From Saprospiraceae bacterium (GTDB lineage Bacteria > Bacteroidota > Bacteroidia > Chitinophagales > Saprospiraceae): a stretch of 64,000 nucleotides of DNA. The notes under the pieces were generated by a model. That model had not been told where the DNA came from. It was given only the letters and a program-made list of their open reading frames with translations, and did not search any database. The position numbers and the translations under genes are program-made. This document shows positions 1 to 7,955 of the stretch, one piece after another. Position 1 is the stretch's first letter. The number at the start of each line of letters is the position of its first letter. The stretch covers positions 62,001 through 126,000 of the forward strand of contig JADKAS010000005.1 in NCBI GenBank assembly GCA_016715245.1, given 5' to 3'.

Positions 1-111
1 ATTTAAATAATAAGTATCTTGAAAATTAATTGTATCCATTTTTACTTTAATACATCTATTCAACGGCACAAAGATCATAACGGGCGTTGGAATCATCAAA
101 TATATACCCTC

Positions 112-2676
112 ATGTCGTTTGTTAAAAGTGTTTTTTTGTTTTTTGTTTTTTTTCTGTCCATGATTTCACTTCAGGCTCAGAATAATCAAAATACCTATGA
201 AATCGGAGGTATTAATATTAAAGGGGCAGAAAGCAGAGACAGAAATGCTATCAAATCTATTGCCGGAATCAGGGAAGGTGATAAAATTCAGGTTCCGGGA
301 CCCATTCTGCAAAAAGGTATAAAATCGCTACTCAAGCTTAGCCTCTTCGATGATGTACAGGTATTTCAGGATAGTATTGTGGGAAATGTTATATTTTTAT
401 CCCTTCAATTGGTAGAAAAACCTATCCTTTCCAGATATTCATATAAAGGTATTTCCAAAGCCAAACAGGAAGATCTCAATGATATACTGAAAGACCTGCT
501 TAAAAAAGGGGGAATCGTCACCGATGACCAGAAAGCGCTGGCACAACGAAAAATAAAAGAATACTACGCTGAAAAAGGAAGACTGGATGCTAAAGTAGCC
601 GTAAAAGAATTCCCGGACGAACAAAGACCGGGCTCTGTAAGACTTGAATTTGATATCAATCCTAAAGCAAAGGTGAAAATTGCTGACATCGTTTTTGAAG
701 GTAACACACAAGTAAAAAGCCGGAAGCTCAGAAAAAAAATGGAAAATACCAAAAGAAGGTGGACGCTGTTTAAAAAATCAAAATATATACGTAAAGAATA
801 CAAAGAAGACCTTAAAAAAATCATCGCCTATTACAATAAGGAAGGTTTTAAAAATGCTTCGGTCGTGCAAGATACCGTGATGAGAAAAGGCAAAAATCTT
901 TTGATTCATATTAAAGTAGAGGAAGGTAATAAATTTTATTTCAGAAATATTATTTGGAAAGGAAATTCACTTTATACGTCTGAATATCTTTCTGCCATCC
1001 TGGGCATCTCCAAAGGGGATATCTACAATCCTGAATTTCTTCAAAACCGTCTTAAGTTCAGTCTTGACGGAAGGGACATTTCTTCTCTTTATCTCGATGA
1101 TGGCTATTTGGGCTTTGAAGTTAATCCGACAGAAGTCGCTATTGAAAATGATTCAGTAGACCTTGAAATGAGAATATTTGAAGGCCCACAGTTTACCGTC
1201 CAGAATGTGGTTATCAGAGGAAATGACAGGACCAACGAACATATCGTACGACGTGAGATCAGAACCCGTCCGGGTAAAAAATTCAGTCGCTCAGATATCA
1301 TTCGTTCGCAAAGAGAAATCATCAATTTAGGTTATTTTAATCCGGAAGCATTAGGGATTAATACCCCGGTCAACCAAAACAGAGGTACGGTAGATATCGA
1401 ATATACATTGGAAGAAAAACCCTCTGACCAACTCGAACTGTCTGCCGGTTATGGTGGTTTCAGCGGATTAATTGGTACGCTGGGTGTTGTCTTCAACAAT
1501 TTTTCTGTAAGAAATGTAAAGGACAGAGCGACGTGGAGTCCGCTTCCACAGGGAGATGGTCAAAAACTTTCATTGAGGGTACAGTCCAACAGCCGTTTTT
1601 TCAGAACCTATAATTTTTCTTTTACAGAACCGTGGCTGGGCGGTAAAAAACCACAATCTTTTACCATCGGTGCGGTACGAACCGCTTTTGATTACAGTCT
1701 GAACGGTCAGGGTACTTTCAGTATTACAAGAGGATTTATTGGTTTGGGTTCTCAATTGAAATGGCCGGACGATTTCTTTTCAACCAATACCACATTAAAT
1801 CTGGAAAGAATCAACCTTGACAACTTCAGTGGTCTCAACTTTGGCGTAAATACCGGTGTATTTAATAATTTCAGTATCCGGCAGTCTTTTACCAGAAGTA
1901 GTGTAAGTGACCCTCTATTCCCCAGAAGGGGTTCCAAAATATCTCTGAATATACAAGCAACCCTGCCTTATTCTTTGTTCCGCGGTGTCGAAAAAACGAC
2001 TACTATTTCTCCTGAGGAACTTACCAATCTTGTAAGTAACCTGAGGGAGGAAAGAGGTCCGGGAAATCCTCCAACTGAAAACGATATTAATATAGCAAAA
2101 GATAATCTCATTCAATCTAAAAGATTTAAGTGGCTTGAATACCATAAATGGAGGTTCAATGCAGAGTTTTATTACAATTTATTTGACAAATTAGTGGTAG
2201 CTTCCTCTGTAAAACTTGGATTTTTGGGCCAATACAATAATGAAATTGGACTATCACCTTTTGAAAGGTTTGAAATCGGAGGTGACGGTATTACCAATCA
2301 GGCTGCCGGTCTGCAGGGAAAGGAAATATTGGCCCTCAGGGGTTACAAAGTTCCTGAAATTACAGGCAACGGTGCCAATGCTGCACCTATTTTCAACAAA
2401 TATACCGTAGAACTTAGGTATCCGCTTTCGCTGAATCCGAATTCGACCATATATATTACTGGCTTCGTTCAGGGTGGTAACGCATACCAATCCTTTAAAG
2501 ATTACAATCCTTTTGACCTGAAGAGATCAGCAGGTATGGGAGCCAGGGTATTTTTGCCCATGTTCGGACTTCTGGGATTTGACTACGGTTTTGGATTTGA
2601 TAAAAACCTTCCGGCAGGTTCCAAATTTACGGACTATGGTACATTTAACATCATTCTTGGTTTTGAACCTGAATAG
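112..2676 (+). CDS. bamA: BamA/Omp85 outer-membrane protein assembly factor
   Basis: This is the outer-membrane insertase that folds and inserts beta-barrel proteins. The open frame extends upstream to a TTG at 19, but the ATG at 112 is preferred because it starts directly with a signal peptide (MSFVKSVFLFF..., cleaved near LQAQ, residues 20-23). The product is about 854 aa. Residues ~30-430 read as serial POTRA repeats (for example VFEGNTQVKSRKLRKKM and IIWKGNSLY). The remainder is a beta-barrel rich in aromatic/Gly strands, with the conserved GGDG...LRGY segment before the last strands, and it ends in an alternating strand (FNIILGF). A Skp/OmpH chaperone follows 70 bp downstream, the usual partner that delivers unfolded barrels to BamA. 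The family call is secure; the exact start is inferred. Confidence 0.93.
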   Translation: MSFVKSVFLFFVFFLSMISLQAQNNQNTYEIGGINIKGAESRDRNAIKSIAGIREGDKIQVPGPILQKGIKSLLKLSLFDDVQVFQDSIVGNVIFLSLQLVEKPILSRYSYKGISKAKQEDLNDILKDLLKKGGIVTDDQKALAQRKIKEYYAEKGRLDAKVAVKEFPDEQRPGSVRLEFDINPKAKVKIADIVFEGNTQVKSRKLRKKMENTKRRWTLFKKSKYIRKEYKEDLKKIIAYYNKEGFKNASVVQDTVMRKGKNLLIHIKVEEGNKFYFRNIIWKGNSLYTSEYLSAILGISKGDIYNPEFLQNRLKFSLDGRDISSLYLDDGYLGFEVNPTEVAIENDSVDLEMRIFEGPQFTVQNVVIRGNDRTNEHIVRREIRTRPGKKFSRSDIIRSQREIINLGYFNPEALGINTPVNQNRGTVDIEYTLEEKPSDQLELSAGYGGFSGLIGTLGVVFNNFSVRNVKDRATWSPLPQGDGQKLSLRVQSNSRFFRTYNFSFTEPWLGGKKPQSFTIGAVRTAFDYSLNGQGTFSITRGFIGLGSQLKWPDDFFSTNTTLNLERINLDNFSGLNFGVNTGVFNNFSIRQSFTRSSVSDPLFPRRGSKISLNIQATLPYSLFRGVEKTTTISPEELTNLVSNLREERGPGNPPTENDINIAKDNLIQSKRFKWLEYHKWRFNAEFYYNLFDKLVVASSVKLGFLGQYNNEIGLSPFERFEIGGDGITNQAAGLQGKEILALRGYKVPEITGNGANAAPIFNKYTVELRYPLSLNPNSTIYITGFVQGGNAYQSFKDYNPFDLKRSAGMGARVFLPMFGLLGFDYGFGFDKNLPAGSKFTDYGTFNIILGFEPE

Positions 2677-2746
2677 TTCTTTATTTTTTAAACACTCACA
2701 GTAACATTTTATACTTTTTATAGTCTTATAACAAAACATAATCAAA

Positions 2747-3256
2747 ATGAATTCTTTAGTTAAATCGTTTTTTATTATTATTTTATTTCCGCTTTTTAGT
2801 TTTGGGCAGAAATTCGGATATGTCAATTCCCAGGAAATTTTATCCAAAATGACAGAAGTAAAAATTGCCAATGTACAGCTTGAAACGTATGAAAAAGAAT
2901 TGGCTGCAAAAGGGGAAGAAATGATTTTACTTTTTGAAAATGAATATAAACTCTACATGAATGAGGCCAATTCCGGATTATTGTCCAAAGTACAGAGTGC
3001 TGCCAAAGAAGAAGCTTTAATGAAAAAGCAGGAAGATATCAAAAAATATGAAGGGGATGCACAGGCACTTTTGGAGAAAAAAAGAATGGAATTGTTTGAA
3101 CCCATTTTGCTGAAAATCAAAACGGAAATCGAAAAACTAGGAAAAGAAGGTAACTATTCCATGATTTTTGATTCAAGTCAGGGAATGATACTTCATGCAG
3201 TAGAATCCGAAAATTTGATTGGTGTTTTAAAAACAAGACTGGCTATTCCGGATTAA
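2747..3256 (+). CDS. skp: OmpH/Skp family periplasmic chaperone
   Basis: A 169-aa periplasmic chaperone of the Skp/OmpH family that holds unfolded outer-membrane proteins for delivery to BamA, encoded just upstream. Residues 1-21 form a signal peptide (hydrophobic core, ending FSFGQ). The mature start KFGYVNSQEIL is the family's typical opening strand, and residues ~45-120 are Lys/Glu/Ala-rich and predicted coiled coil, as in the tentacles of Skp. The C-terminal strand (YSMIFDSSQGMILHA) is also typical. Length and gene order match other Bacteroidota. The two genes are probably cotranscribed, since no terminator is visible between them. Confidence 0.9.
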   Translation: MNSLVKSFFIIILFPLFSFGQKFGYVNSQEILSKMTEVKIANVQLETYEKELAAKGEEMILLFENEYKLYMNEANSGLLSKVQSAAKEEALMKKQEDIKKYEGDAQALLEKKRMELFEPILLKIKTEIEKLGKEGNYSMIFDSSQGMILHAVESENLIGVLKTRLAIPD

Positions 3257-3869
3257 TCGGTAAATTGCTTTTTTACCCTTACTAGAAAGTGAGGAGGTTT
3301 TCCACAAAATAAATTCTGTGGTATATTTGTGAGAACTCAGGGGTATGTAAATGTTACGAAAATAAAGTGATTCATTTTTATCAAATTCCAGAACTTTCAA
3401 TGTGTGTTTTGAAACCGAAATAAAAAATGAATCTTATGGTTGATATATGAATAACAACCTCAAATATATGTTTGAAAATATTCAACCCCTCAGAATCAAT
3501 TTCAAAAAATGTTTCCCCTTTCGTTTGGTTCCATGGTGAGGGGTTTTAAGATCTGTGTAACAAAATGATTCAGGAACAATACTACCTTTGAAGAGATCTG
3601 GCAACTAAATTACTACGAAAACATCATTTTCGACAAACCATTTTATAACGGGGTTTACAAATATTTCTTAACCAACCTATAAAAATTCAAAGGATATATA
3701 TTTTACAAATAATTTCCTTTCTTTCATTTCTTAAAAAAATGGTTCAAAATAAATTTCTGTTCTACTTCAATTTGTTAAATCACCATGTGTAAAAAAGCCA
3801 TTTTGATTCATCATATATAAACCAATCTCCCTCAAATTTCACTACCTTTACCCTTCAAAACCATCCTTC
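3257..3869. other. Long intergenic region with a possible small RNA
   Basis: These 613 bp carry no convincing ORF on either strand. A Bacteroidota-type -7 box TATATTTG lies at 3322-3329. An inverted repeat AACCCCTCA (3484-3492) / TGAGGGGTT (3537-3545), followed by TTTT, lies about 160 bp downstream. Together these could bound a transcript of about 210 nt. The rest, 3550-3869, is AT-rich with nothing I recognise. The RNA is an inference from two weak signals. Confidence 0.25.
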
Positions 3870-4988
3870 ATGCACAAAACCTACATTCACAAAATTGAGA
3901 TTATTCCGATTGAGATTGCGCTCAGCGAACCATTTGTCATATCCAAAGGGGCACTGACACACGCCAGAAATACCGTGATTAAAATTTATAATTCCGACGG
4001 GACATACGGTACAGGTGAATGTTGCCCTTACCGGTCTATCCATGGAGAAACACAAACAGGTACAGTAGCTTTTGCCCGTGACCTGGCAAAGGTATTGCTG
4101 GGTGAAGATCCACGGGAAATTAGAAAACACGTGGCTTTGATGGACAAAATGATCGTTGGCAATGCCTCCGTAAAATGTGCTTTTGACATGGCTTTGTATG
4201 ACCTTGCAGCAAAAATGGACGGACTTCCGTTATATGCCTATCTGCAAGGCGATAAAAACAAATCTATCTATACGGACAACACGATTAGTCTTCTTCCTAA
4301 AGAAAAAATGGCAGAAAAAGCCATTCAATTTAAAGAAATGGGTTTTCCTGTGCTTAAAGTCAAACTGGGTGAAAGACCTTCAACAAAAGATGTGGAAAGA
4401 ATAAAGGCCATACGGTTGGCCATTGGAAATGATTTGCCCTTGCGTATTGATGCCAATCAGGCATGGAACTATCTCGAAGCAAAAAGAGCGTTGATTGCCA
4501 TGAAGGATTACAACATCGAACATTGTGAAGAACCGATTCAAGCAGGCAATATACCGGATCAGAAAAGACTGGTCGTAGAAAGTCCCATTCCTATCATGGC
4601 CGATGAAACCGTGTTTAATCATAAGGATGCTGCGATTGTCATCAAAGAAAATGCAGCTGATTTATTCAATATCAAACTTGGAAAGTCCGGTGGAATTACC
4701 AATGCTATGAAAATTGCAGGAATGGCTCAAGCTTGCGATATGTACTGTCAGGTTGGTTCTTTTTCCGAGTCAAGATTGGGTATTACAGCTTTGGTTCACT
4801 TTGACATGGCCTGGGACAATATCATTTATCACGACCTGGATTCGCCGTTGATGTTGTCGGAAGACCCGGTGCTGGGGGGAATGACGTATGAAAAGGATTG
4901 GCGGGTTACTGTAACCGATGAACCGGGACATGGCGCTGATTTTGACCCTGTTTTTTTACAAAAATTTGAAATGATAACCATAAAATAA
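3870..4988 (+). CDS. Dipeptide epimerase (L-Ala-D/L-Glu epimerase type, enolase superfamily)
   Basis: A 372-aa enolase-superfamily enzyme of the muconate-lactonizing subgroup. It probably interconverts L-Ala-D-Glu and L-Ala-L-Glu from murein peptides. The full catalytic set is visible: KxK at Lys163/Lys165 (VLKVKLG), metal ligands Asp194 (RIDANQAW), Glu220/221 (HCEEP) and Asp245 (ADE), and the second-face base Lys269 (NIKLGKSGG). The DxD at Asp322/Asp324 (HDLDSP) corresponds to the pair that binds the dipeptide amino group in the B. subtilis L-Ala-D/L-Glu epimerase. The next genes encode a glucosaminidase and a D-amino-acid dehydrogenase, which supports a role in peptidoglycan-peptide use. 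The exact dipeptide specificity cannot be read from sequence. Confidence 0.87.
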   Translation: MHKTYIHKIEIIPIEIALSEPFVISKGALTHARNTVIKIYNSDGTYGTGECCPYRSIHGETQTGTVAFARDLAKVLLGEDPREIRKHVALMDKMIVGNASVKCAFDMALYDLAAKMDGLPLYAYLQGDKNKSIYTDNTISLLPKEKMAEKAIQFKEMGFPVLKVKLGERPSTKDVERIKAIRLAIGNDLPLRIDANQAWNYLEAKRALIAMKDYNIEHCEEPIQAGNIPDQKRLVVESPIPIMADETVFNHKDAAIVIKENAADLFNIKLGKSGGITNAMKIAGMAQACDMYCQVGSFSESRLGITALVHFDMAWDNIIYHDLDSPLMLSEDPVLGGMTYEKDWRVTVTDEPGHGADFDPVFLQKFEMITIK

Positions 4989-5056
4989 AGTAATTGGCAA
5001 ACTTTTTGATTTGAGGTAATTGCACAGTTTATAACTCATATAAATATTTTATTCCA

Positions 5057-5617
5057 ATGTTTAAGTACCTTATTGTATTTACTTTATCCTTATTCATTTT
5101 TACTTCTTTTCATAGTTCCCCCGAAAACGCTGCATTTGAGTATATCGAACAGTATAAAGACCTCGCTGTTGTAGAAATGTATCGAACCGGAATTCCCGCC
5201 AGTGTAACACTTGCCCAGGGATTGCACGAATCCAATTACGGCATGAGCAAATTGGCCATCGAAGCCAATAATCATTTCGGAATCAAATGTAAATCGTATT
5301 GGACAGGTAAAACTTATTTCCATAAAGACGATGATTTGAACAAAGAAGGAAATCTGATTGAATCTTGTTTCAGGGCTTACAGAAGTACGGTAGACTCTTA
5401 TGTGGACCGATCCAACTTCCTTATGCAATCCGACAGATATAAAATCCTTTTTGAATTTGCAAGCGATGATTATATGCAGTGGATTTATGGATTAAAAGCC
5501 TGTGGATATGCCACTGACCCACAATATGCCGAAAAACTAATTGACAAAATCATTAAATACGATTTGCATCAATACGATAAATCAGAAGATCCGTTCCGCC
5601 ATCTGATTACAAAATAA
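5057..5617 (+). CDS. Exported glucosaminidase (GH73 / FlgJ-type peptidoglycan hydrolase)
   Basis: A 186-aa protein with a signal peptide (residues 1-~21) and a single mannosyl-glycoprotein endo-beta-N-acetylglucosaminidase domain, expected to cut glycan strands of peptidoglycan. The catalytic Glu is probably Glu58 in AQGLHESNYG. The family continuation NNHFGIKCKSYWTGKTY and the FRAYRSTVDSYVDRSNFL block are both present. It lacks the LysM repeats found on many relatives, so it is a minimal catalytic version. It lies 68 bp after the dipeptide epimerase and 7 bp before the FAD dehydrogenase gene, so it is probably in an operon with the latter. Confidence 0.88.
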   Translation: MFKYLIVFTLSLFIFTSFHSSPENAAFEYIEQYKDLAVVEMYRTGIPASVTLAQGLHESNYGMSKLAIEANNHFGIKCKSYWTGKTYFHKDDDLNKEGNLIESCFRAYRSTVDSYVDRSNFLMQSDRYKILFEFASDDYMQWIYGLKACGYATDPQYAEKLIDKIIKYDLHQYDKSEDPFRHLITK

Positions 5618-5624
5618 TATTACC

Positions 5625-6869
5625 ATGGCAGATATTGTCGTCGGTGCCGGTGTCATAGGATTACACATTGCTTTATATCTGCAAAAAAGCGGTAGGGACG
5701 TAATTGTCTTAGACCGGAATGAAGCCGATCATAATTGTAGTTATGGCAATGCCGGCTATATTTCTCCCAGTCATTTTATTCCTCTTGCCACACCGGGAAT
5801 GGTGTGGCAGGGACTCAAATGGATGCTGGACAACCAAAGTCCTTTTTATATAAAACCCCGTCTGAATGCTAACCTCATCAAATGGGGATGGTTATTCTGG
5901 AAAAACGCCAATCACCGCACAGTTCAAAAAAATGCACCTCACCTTTTCAGGCTTTTAAAGTTAAGCCGATCCCTTTCCATAGATCTGCATGAAGAATTGG
6001 GTCAATCATTCACCTTAAAGCAGGATGGATGTCTGATGTTGTATACCAACAAAAAAACCGGCCATGAAGAGGAGGTACTTGCCCGTCAGGCAAAAAATGA
6101 TTATGGTCTGGACGTTCCTGTCTTGGACAATAGAGAATTAAAACTGCTCGATCCCTTGATAAGTAATAAAGTGCTGGGGGGAGCTTATTACAAAATTGAT
6201 TGTCATCTGCACCCAAGGGAGATGATGAACGTTTTGAAAGCCCGTTTGGTAGAAAAAGGAGTGAAAATTGTCCTGAATGAAAATATAAAATCCCTTGATG
6301 TACATGGCCGAGTATTGCAAAATGTCATTACGGATTGCGCCACTTACCCTGTTGACAATTTTATCATTGCGGCGGGAAGCTGGTCACCATTGTTGTGTAC
6401 ACAATTAGGCATAGACCTTCCTTTGCAAGCGGGCAAAGGATATAGTCACACGTACCAACAGCCGCACCACAACATCCAATATCCGGCGATACTGGTGGAC
6501 CACCGGGTTGCCATGACACCTATGGGCAATGATTTACGGGTCGGGGGTACCATGGAAATCAGTGGACTGGATTTGAACGTCAGTCGCCAGAGAATTCCAC
6601 CTATCATCCAGGCTGCCAACTTATATTACAATGATTTAAACCTTCCTGTTCCTCCTGTTGACCAGGTTTGGGCAGGTTTGAGACCGGTTAGCCCTGATGG
6701 TTTGCCTTACATCGGCAAGGATCAAAACTATAAAAATGTATTTGTCGCCACCGGTCATGCCATGATTGGCATTTCTTCTGCCGCCGCTACGGGATTATTG
6801 TTAAGTCAGATGATAACGGGACAGACCACCGAGATTCAGATGGATGTTTTTCGGGTGAATAGGTTTTGA
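5625..6869 (+). CDS. DadA-like FAD-dependent D-amino-acid dehydrogenase
   Basis: A 414-aa FAD oxidoreductase of the DAO/DadA family. The N-terminal Rossmann motif is VVGAGVIGLHIALYL with the acidic end at VLDRNEA. The substrate domain has the typical SYGNAGYISPSH segment, and the C-terminus carries WAGLRPVSPDGLPYIG and GHAMIGIS, the second FAD contact. It probably oxidises a D-amino acid (or D-hydroxyproline) to the 2-oxo acid with electrons passed to the respiratory chain. Its place behind an Ala-Glu epimerase and a glucosaminidase favours D-amino acids from peptidoglycan; that is inference. Its last ~41 bp form part of a tandem duplication that continues downstream. Confidence 0.83.
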   Translation: MADIVVGAGVIGLHIALYLQKSGRDVIVLDRNEADHNCSYGNAGYISPSHFIPLATPGMVWQGLKWMLDNQSPFYIKPRLNANLIKWGWLFWKNANHRTVQKNAPHLFRLLKLSRSLSIDLHEELGQSFTLKQDGCLMLYTNKKTGHEEEVLARQAKNDYGLDVPVLDNRELKLLDPLISNKVLGGAYYKIDCHLHPREMMNVLKARLVEKGVKIVLNENIKSLDVHGRVLQNVITDCATYPVDNFIIAAGSWSPLLCTQLGIDLPLQAGKGYSHTYQQPHHNIQYPAILVDHRVAMTPMGNDLRVGGTMEISGLDLNVSRQRIPPIIQAANLYYNDLNLPVPPVDQVWAGLRPVSPDGLPYIGKDQNYKNVFVATGHAMIGISSAAATGLLLSQMITGQTTEIQMDVFRVNRF

Positions 6870-7298
6870 GGGCAGGACAGCCAAATGTATTTGGCTTATA
6901 ATTCAAGTGGTTTTATTTTGGTTATTGAATCAAAATTTATCTCGTTTTTTACCATGTCCGACCCTTCTTTGAAAAGGGAATAACACAACATTTCCTTTTT
7001 CCGCAAAGGATCAACCGATATTATGATATTGAGACTGCATACCGAGATTATAATGGATGTTTTTCTAGTGAACAGGTTTTGATGTCCAGGACAGCCAAAT
7101 TTATTTGGCTTATAATTCAAGCGGTTTTATTTTGGTTTTTGAATCAAAATTTATCCCATTTTTTACCATGTCCGACCCTTCTTTGAACAGGGAATAACAC
7201 AACATTTCCTTTTTTTCCGCAAAGGATCAACCGATATTATGATATTGGGACAGTATAACGAGATTATAATGGATGTTTTTCTAGTGAACAGGTTTTGA
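6829..7298. repeat. Tandem duplication, two units of 213 and 216 bp plus a partial third
   Basis: Unit 1 runs from 6829 to 7041, unit 2 from 7042 to 7257, and a 41-bp partial third unit ends at 7298. Each unit begins with the sequence that encodes the C-terminal end and stop codon of the upstream dehydrogenase (GGATGTTTTTC...GGTTTTGA), so orphan copies of the gene's 3' end sit at 7042-7082 and 7258-7298. The units differ by scattered substitutions and a 3-bp T-run difference, so the duplication is not brand new. Each unit also holds one copy of the palindromic element described at 7311 and 7742. Confidence 0.88.
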
Positions 7299-7310
7299 GT
7301 TTGATTATTC

Positions 7311-7339
7311 TATCAGCCAAATAAATTTGGCCGTCCAGG
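7311..7339 (-). repeat. 29-bp palindromic element, inverted copy
   Basis: The core is the palindrome AGCCAAATnnATTTGGCT next to a GTCCAGG flank. Related copies lie at 6873-6900 and 7086-7114 in the opposite orientation and at 7742-7770 in this orientation. This copy lies between the tandem duplication and the 3' end of the DUF3817 gene. It is possibly a REP- or MITE-like element; no transposase is nearby. Confidence 0.7.
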
Positions 7340-7374
7340 AAAGTGGATTCAATTTTACAGTTTCTGAAAATTGG

Positions 7375-7674
7375 CTACACCTCCCTGAACCATTTCACAT
7401 CCGCATAAAAAGTACCAAAAGGAATCAGAGAGGCTACAAAGGCCCAAAACATTTTTGTTATACTCCATTTATATCGGACACCAACCTGAAGCAGCAAAAT
7501 AACATACACTATAAACAACCCACCATGTGTCATCCCTACGATATAATTTGGTTTCGGCATACCATATTGGTACTTCAGAATCATGGTAAACCCAAGGAGT
7601 AAATAGGATATTCCTTCTACAAAGGCGATAATCCTGAATCTTCCCAGAGAAGATGATATTAATGATAAAGACAT
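7375..7674 (-). CDS. DUF3817 small integral membrane protein
   Basis: A 99-aa membrane protein of the DUF3817 family, function unknown. Three hydrophobic segments are visible, roughly residues 11-31, 42-62 and 70-90. The family features are present: FRIIAFVEGISYLLL, GMTHGGLFIVYVILLL and ASLIPFGTFYADVKW. The ATG at 7674 is chosen over a TTG eight codons upstream because it places the conserved FRIIAFVEG motif near the N-terminus. The gene stands alone, facing away from the isocitrate dehydrogenase gene, with copies of the palindromic element on both sides (7311-7339 and 7742-7770). Confidence 0.8.
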   Translation of the reverse strand: MSLSLISSSLGRFRIIAFVEGISYLLLGFTMILKYQYGMPKPNYIVGMTHGGLFIVYVILLLQVGVRYKWSITKMFWAFVASLIPFGTFYADVKWFREV

Positions 7675-7741
7675 GGTTTGAATTTGGTATATCGACAAAA
7701 AATATCGGAAATAGTTTTATGAGAATGACTATTGGTTTATA

Positions 7742-7770
7742 TATCAGCCAAATAAATTTGTCTGTCCAGG
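7742..7770 (-). repeat. 29-bp palindromic element, second inverted copy
   Basis: Nearly identical to the copy at 7311-7339 and in the same orientation, so the two bracket the DUF3817 gene as direct repeats 431 bp apart. The palindrome is slightly degraded here (TTTGTCT instead of TTTGGCC). The 185 bp from here to the isocitrate dehydrogenase start hold only a candidate promoter box. Confidence 0.65.
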
Positions 7771-7921
7771 AACATCCGAATATCAAATTTTTTATTCTGA
7801 ACTCTTTTATCTATCAAGGCAACCATTGAACTATGATCTTAATTTGCCAAGGTGATTGACTACTTCCCCTTTTCCTTATAAATCTTCACGGCTTACGCCT
7901 AAAAAAAATTAAAAAATTTCG

Positions 7922-7929
7922 TACTTTTG
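7922..7929 (+). promoter_or_regulatory. Candidate -7 promoter box upstream of icd
   Basis: TACTTTTG fits the Bacteroidota -7 consensus TAnnTTTG. It ends 26 bp before the ATG at 7956. No clear TTTG -33 partner is seen. If it is real, transcription begins just before the ATG, which rules out the GTG at 7929 as a start. Confidence 0.5.
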
Positions 7930-7955
7930 TGGCTTCAAAAAAGAATCACCTCCAA

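Noticed and set aside
6870..7300. Additional short coding genes in the tandem duplication
   Set aside because: The open stretches are copies of the dehydrogenase tail and stop codon, without starts or independent coding signal.
7327..7602. A 91-aa plus-strand ORF over the DUF3817 gene
   Set aside because: It is antisense to a protein with strong family motifs; composition and lack of motifs indicate a shadow.
7311..7770. A composite transposon around the DUF3817 gene
   Set aside because: The flanking repeats are ~29-bp palindromic elements in direct orientation, also found outside; there is no transposase and no target-site duplication that I can see.
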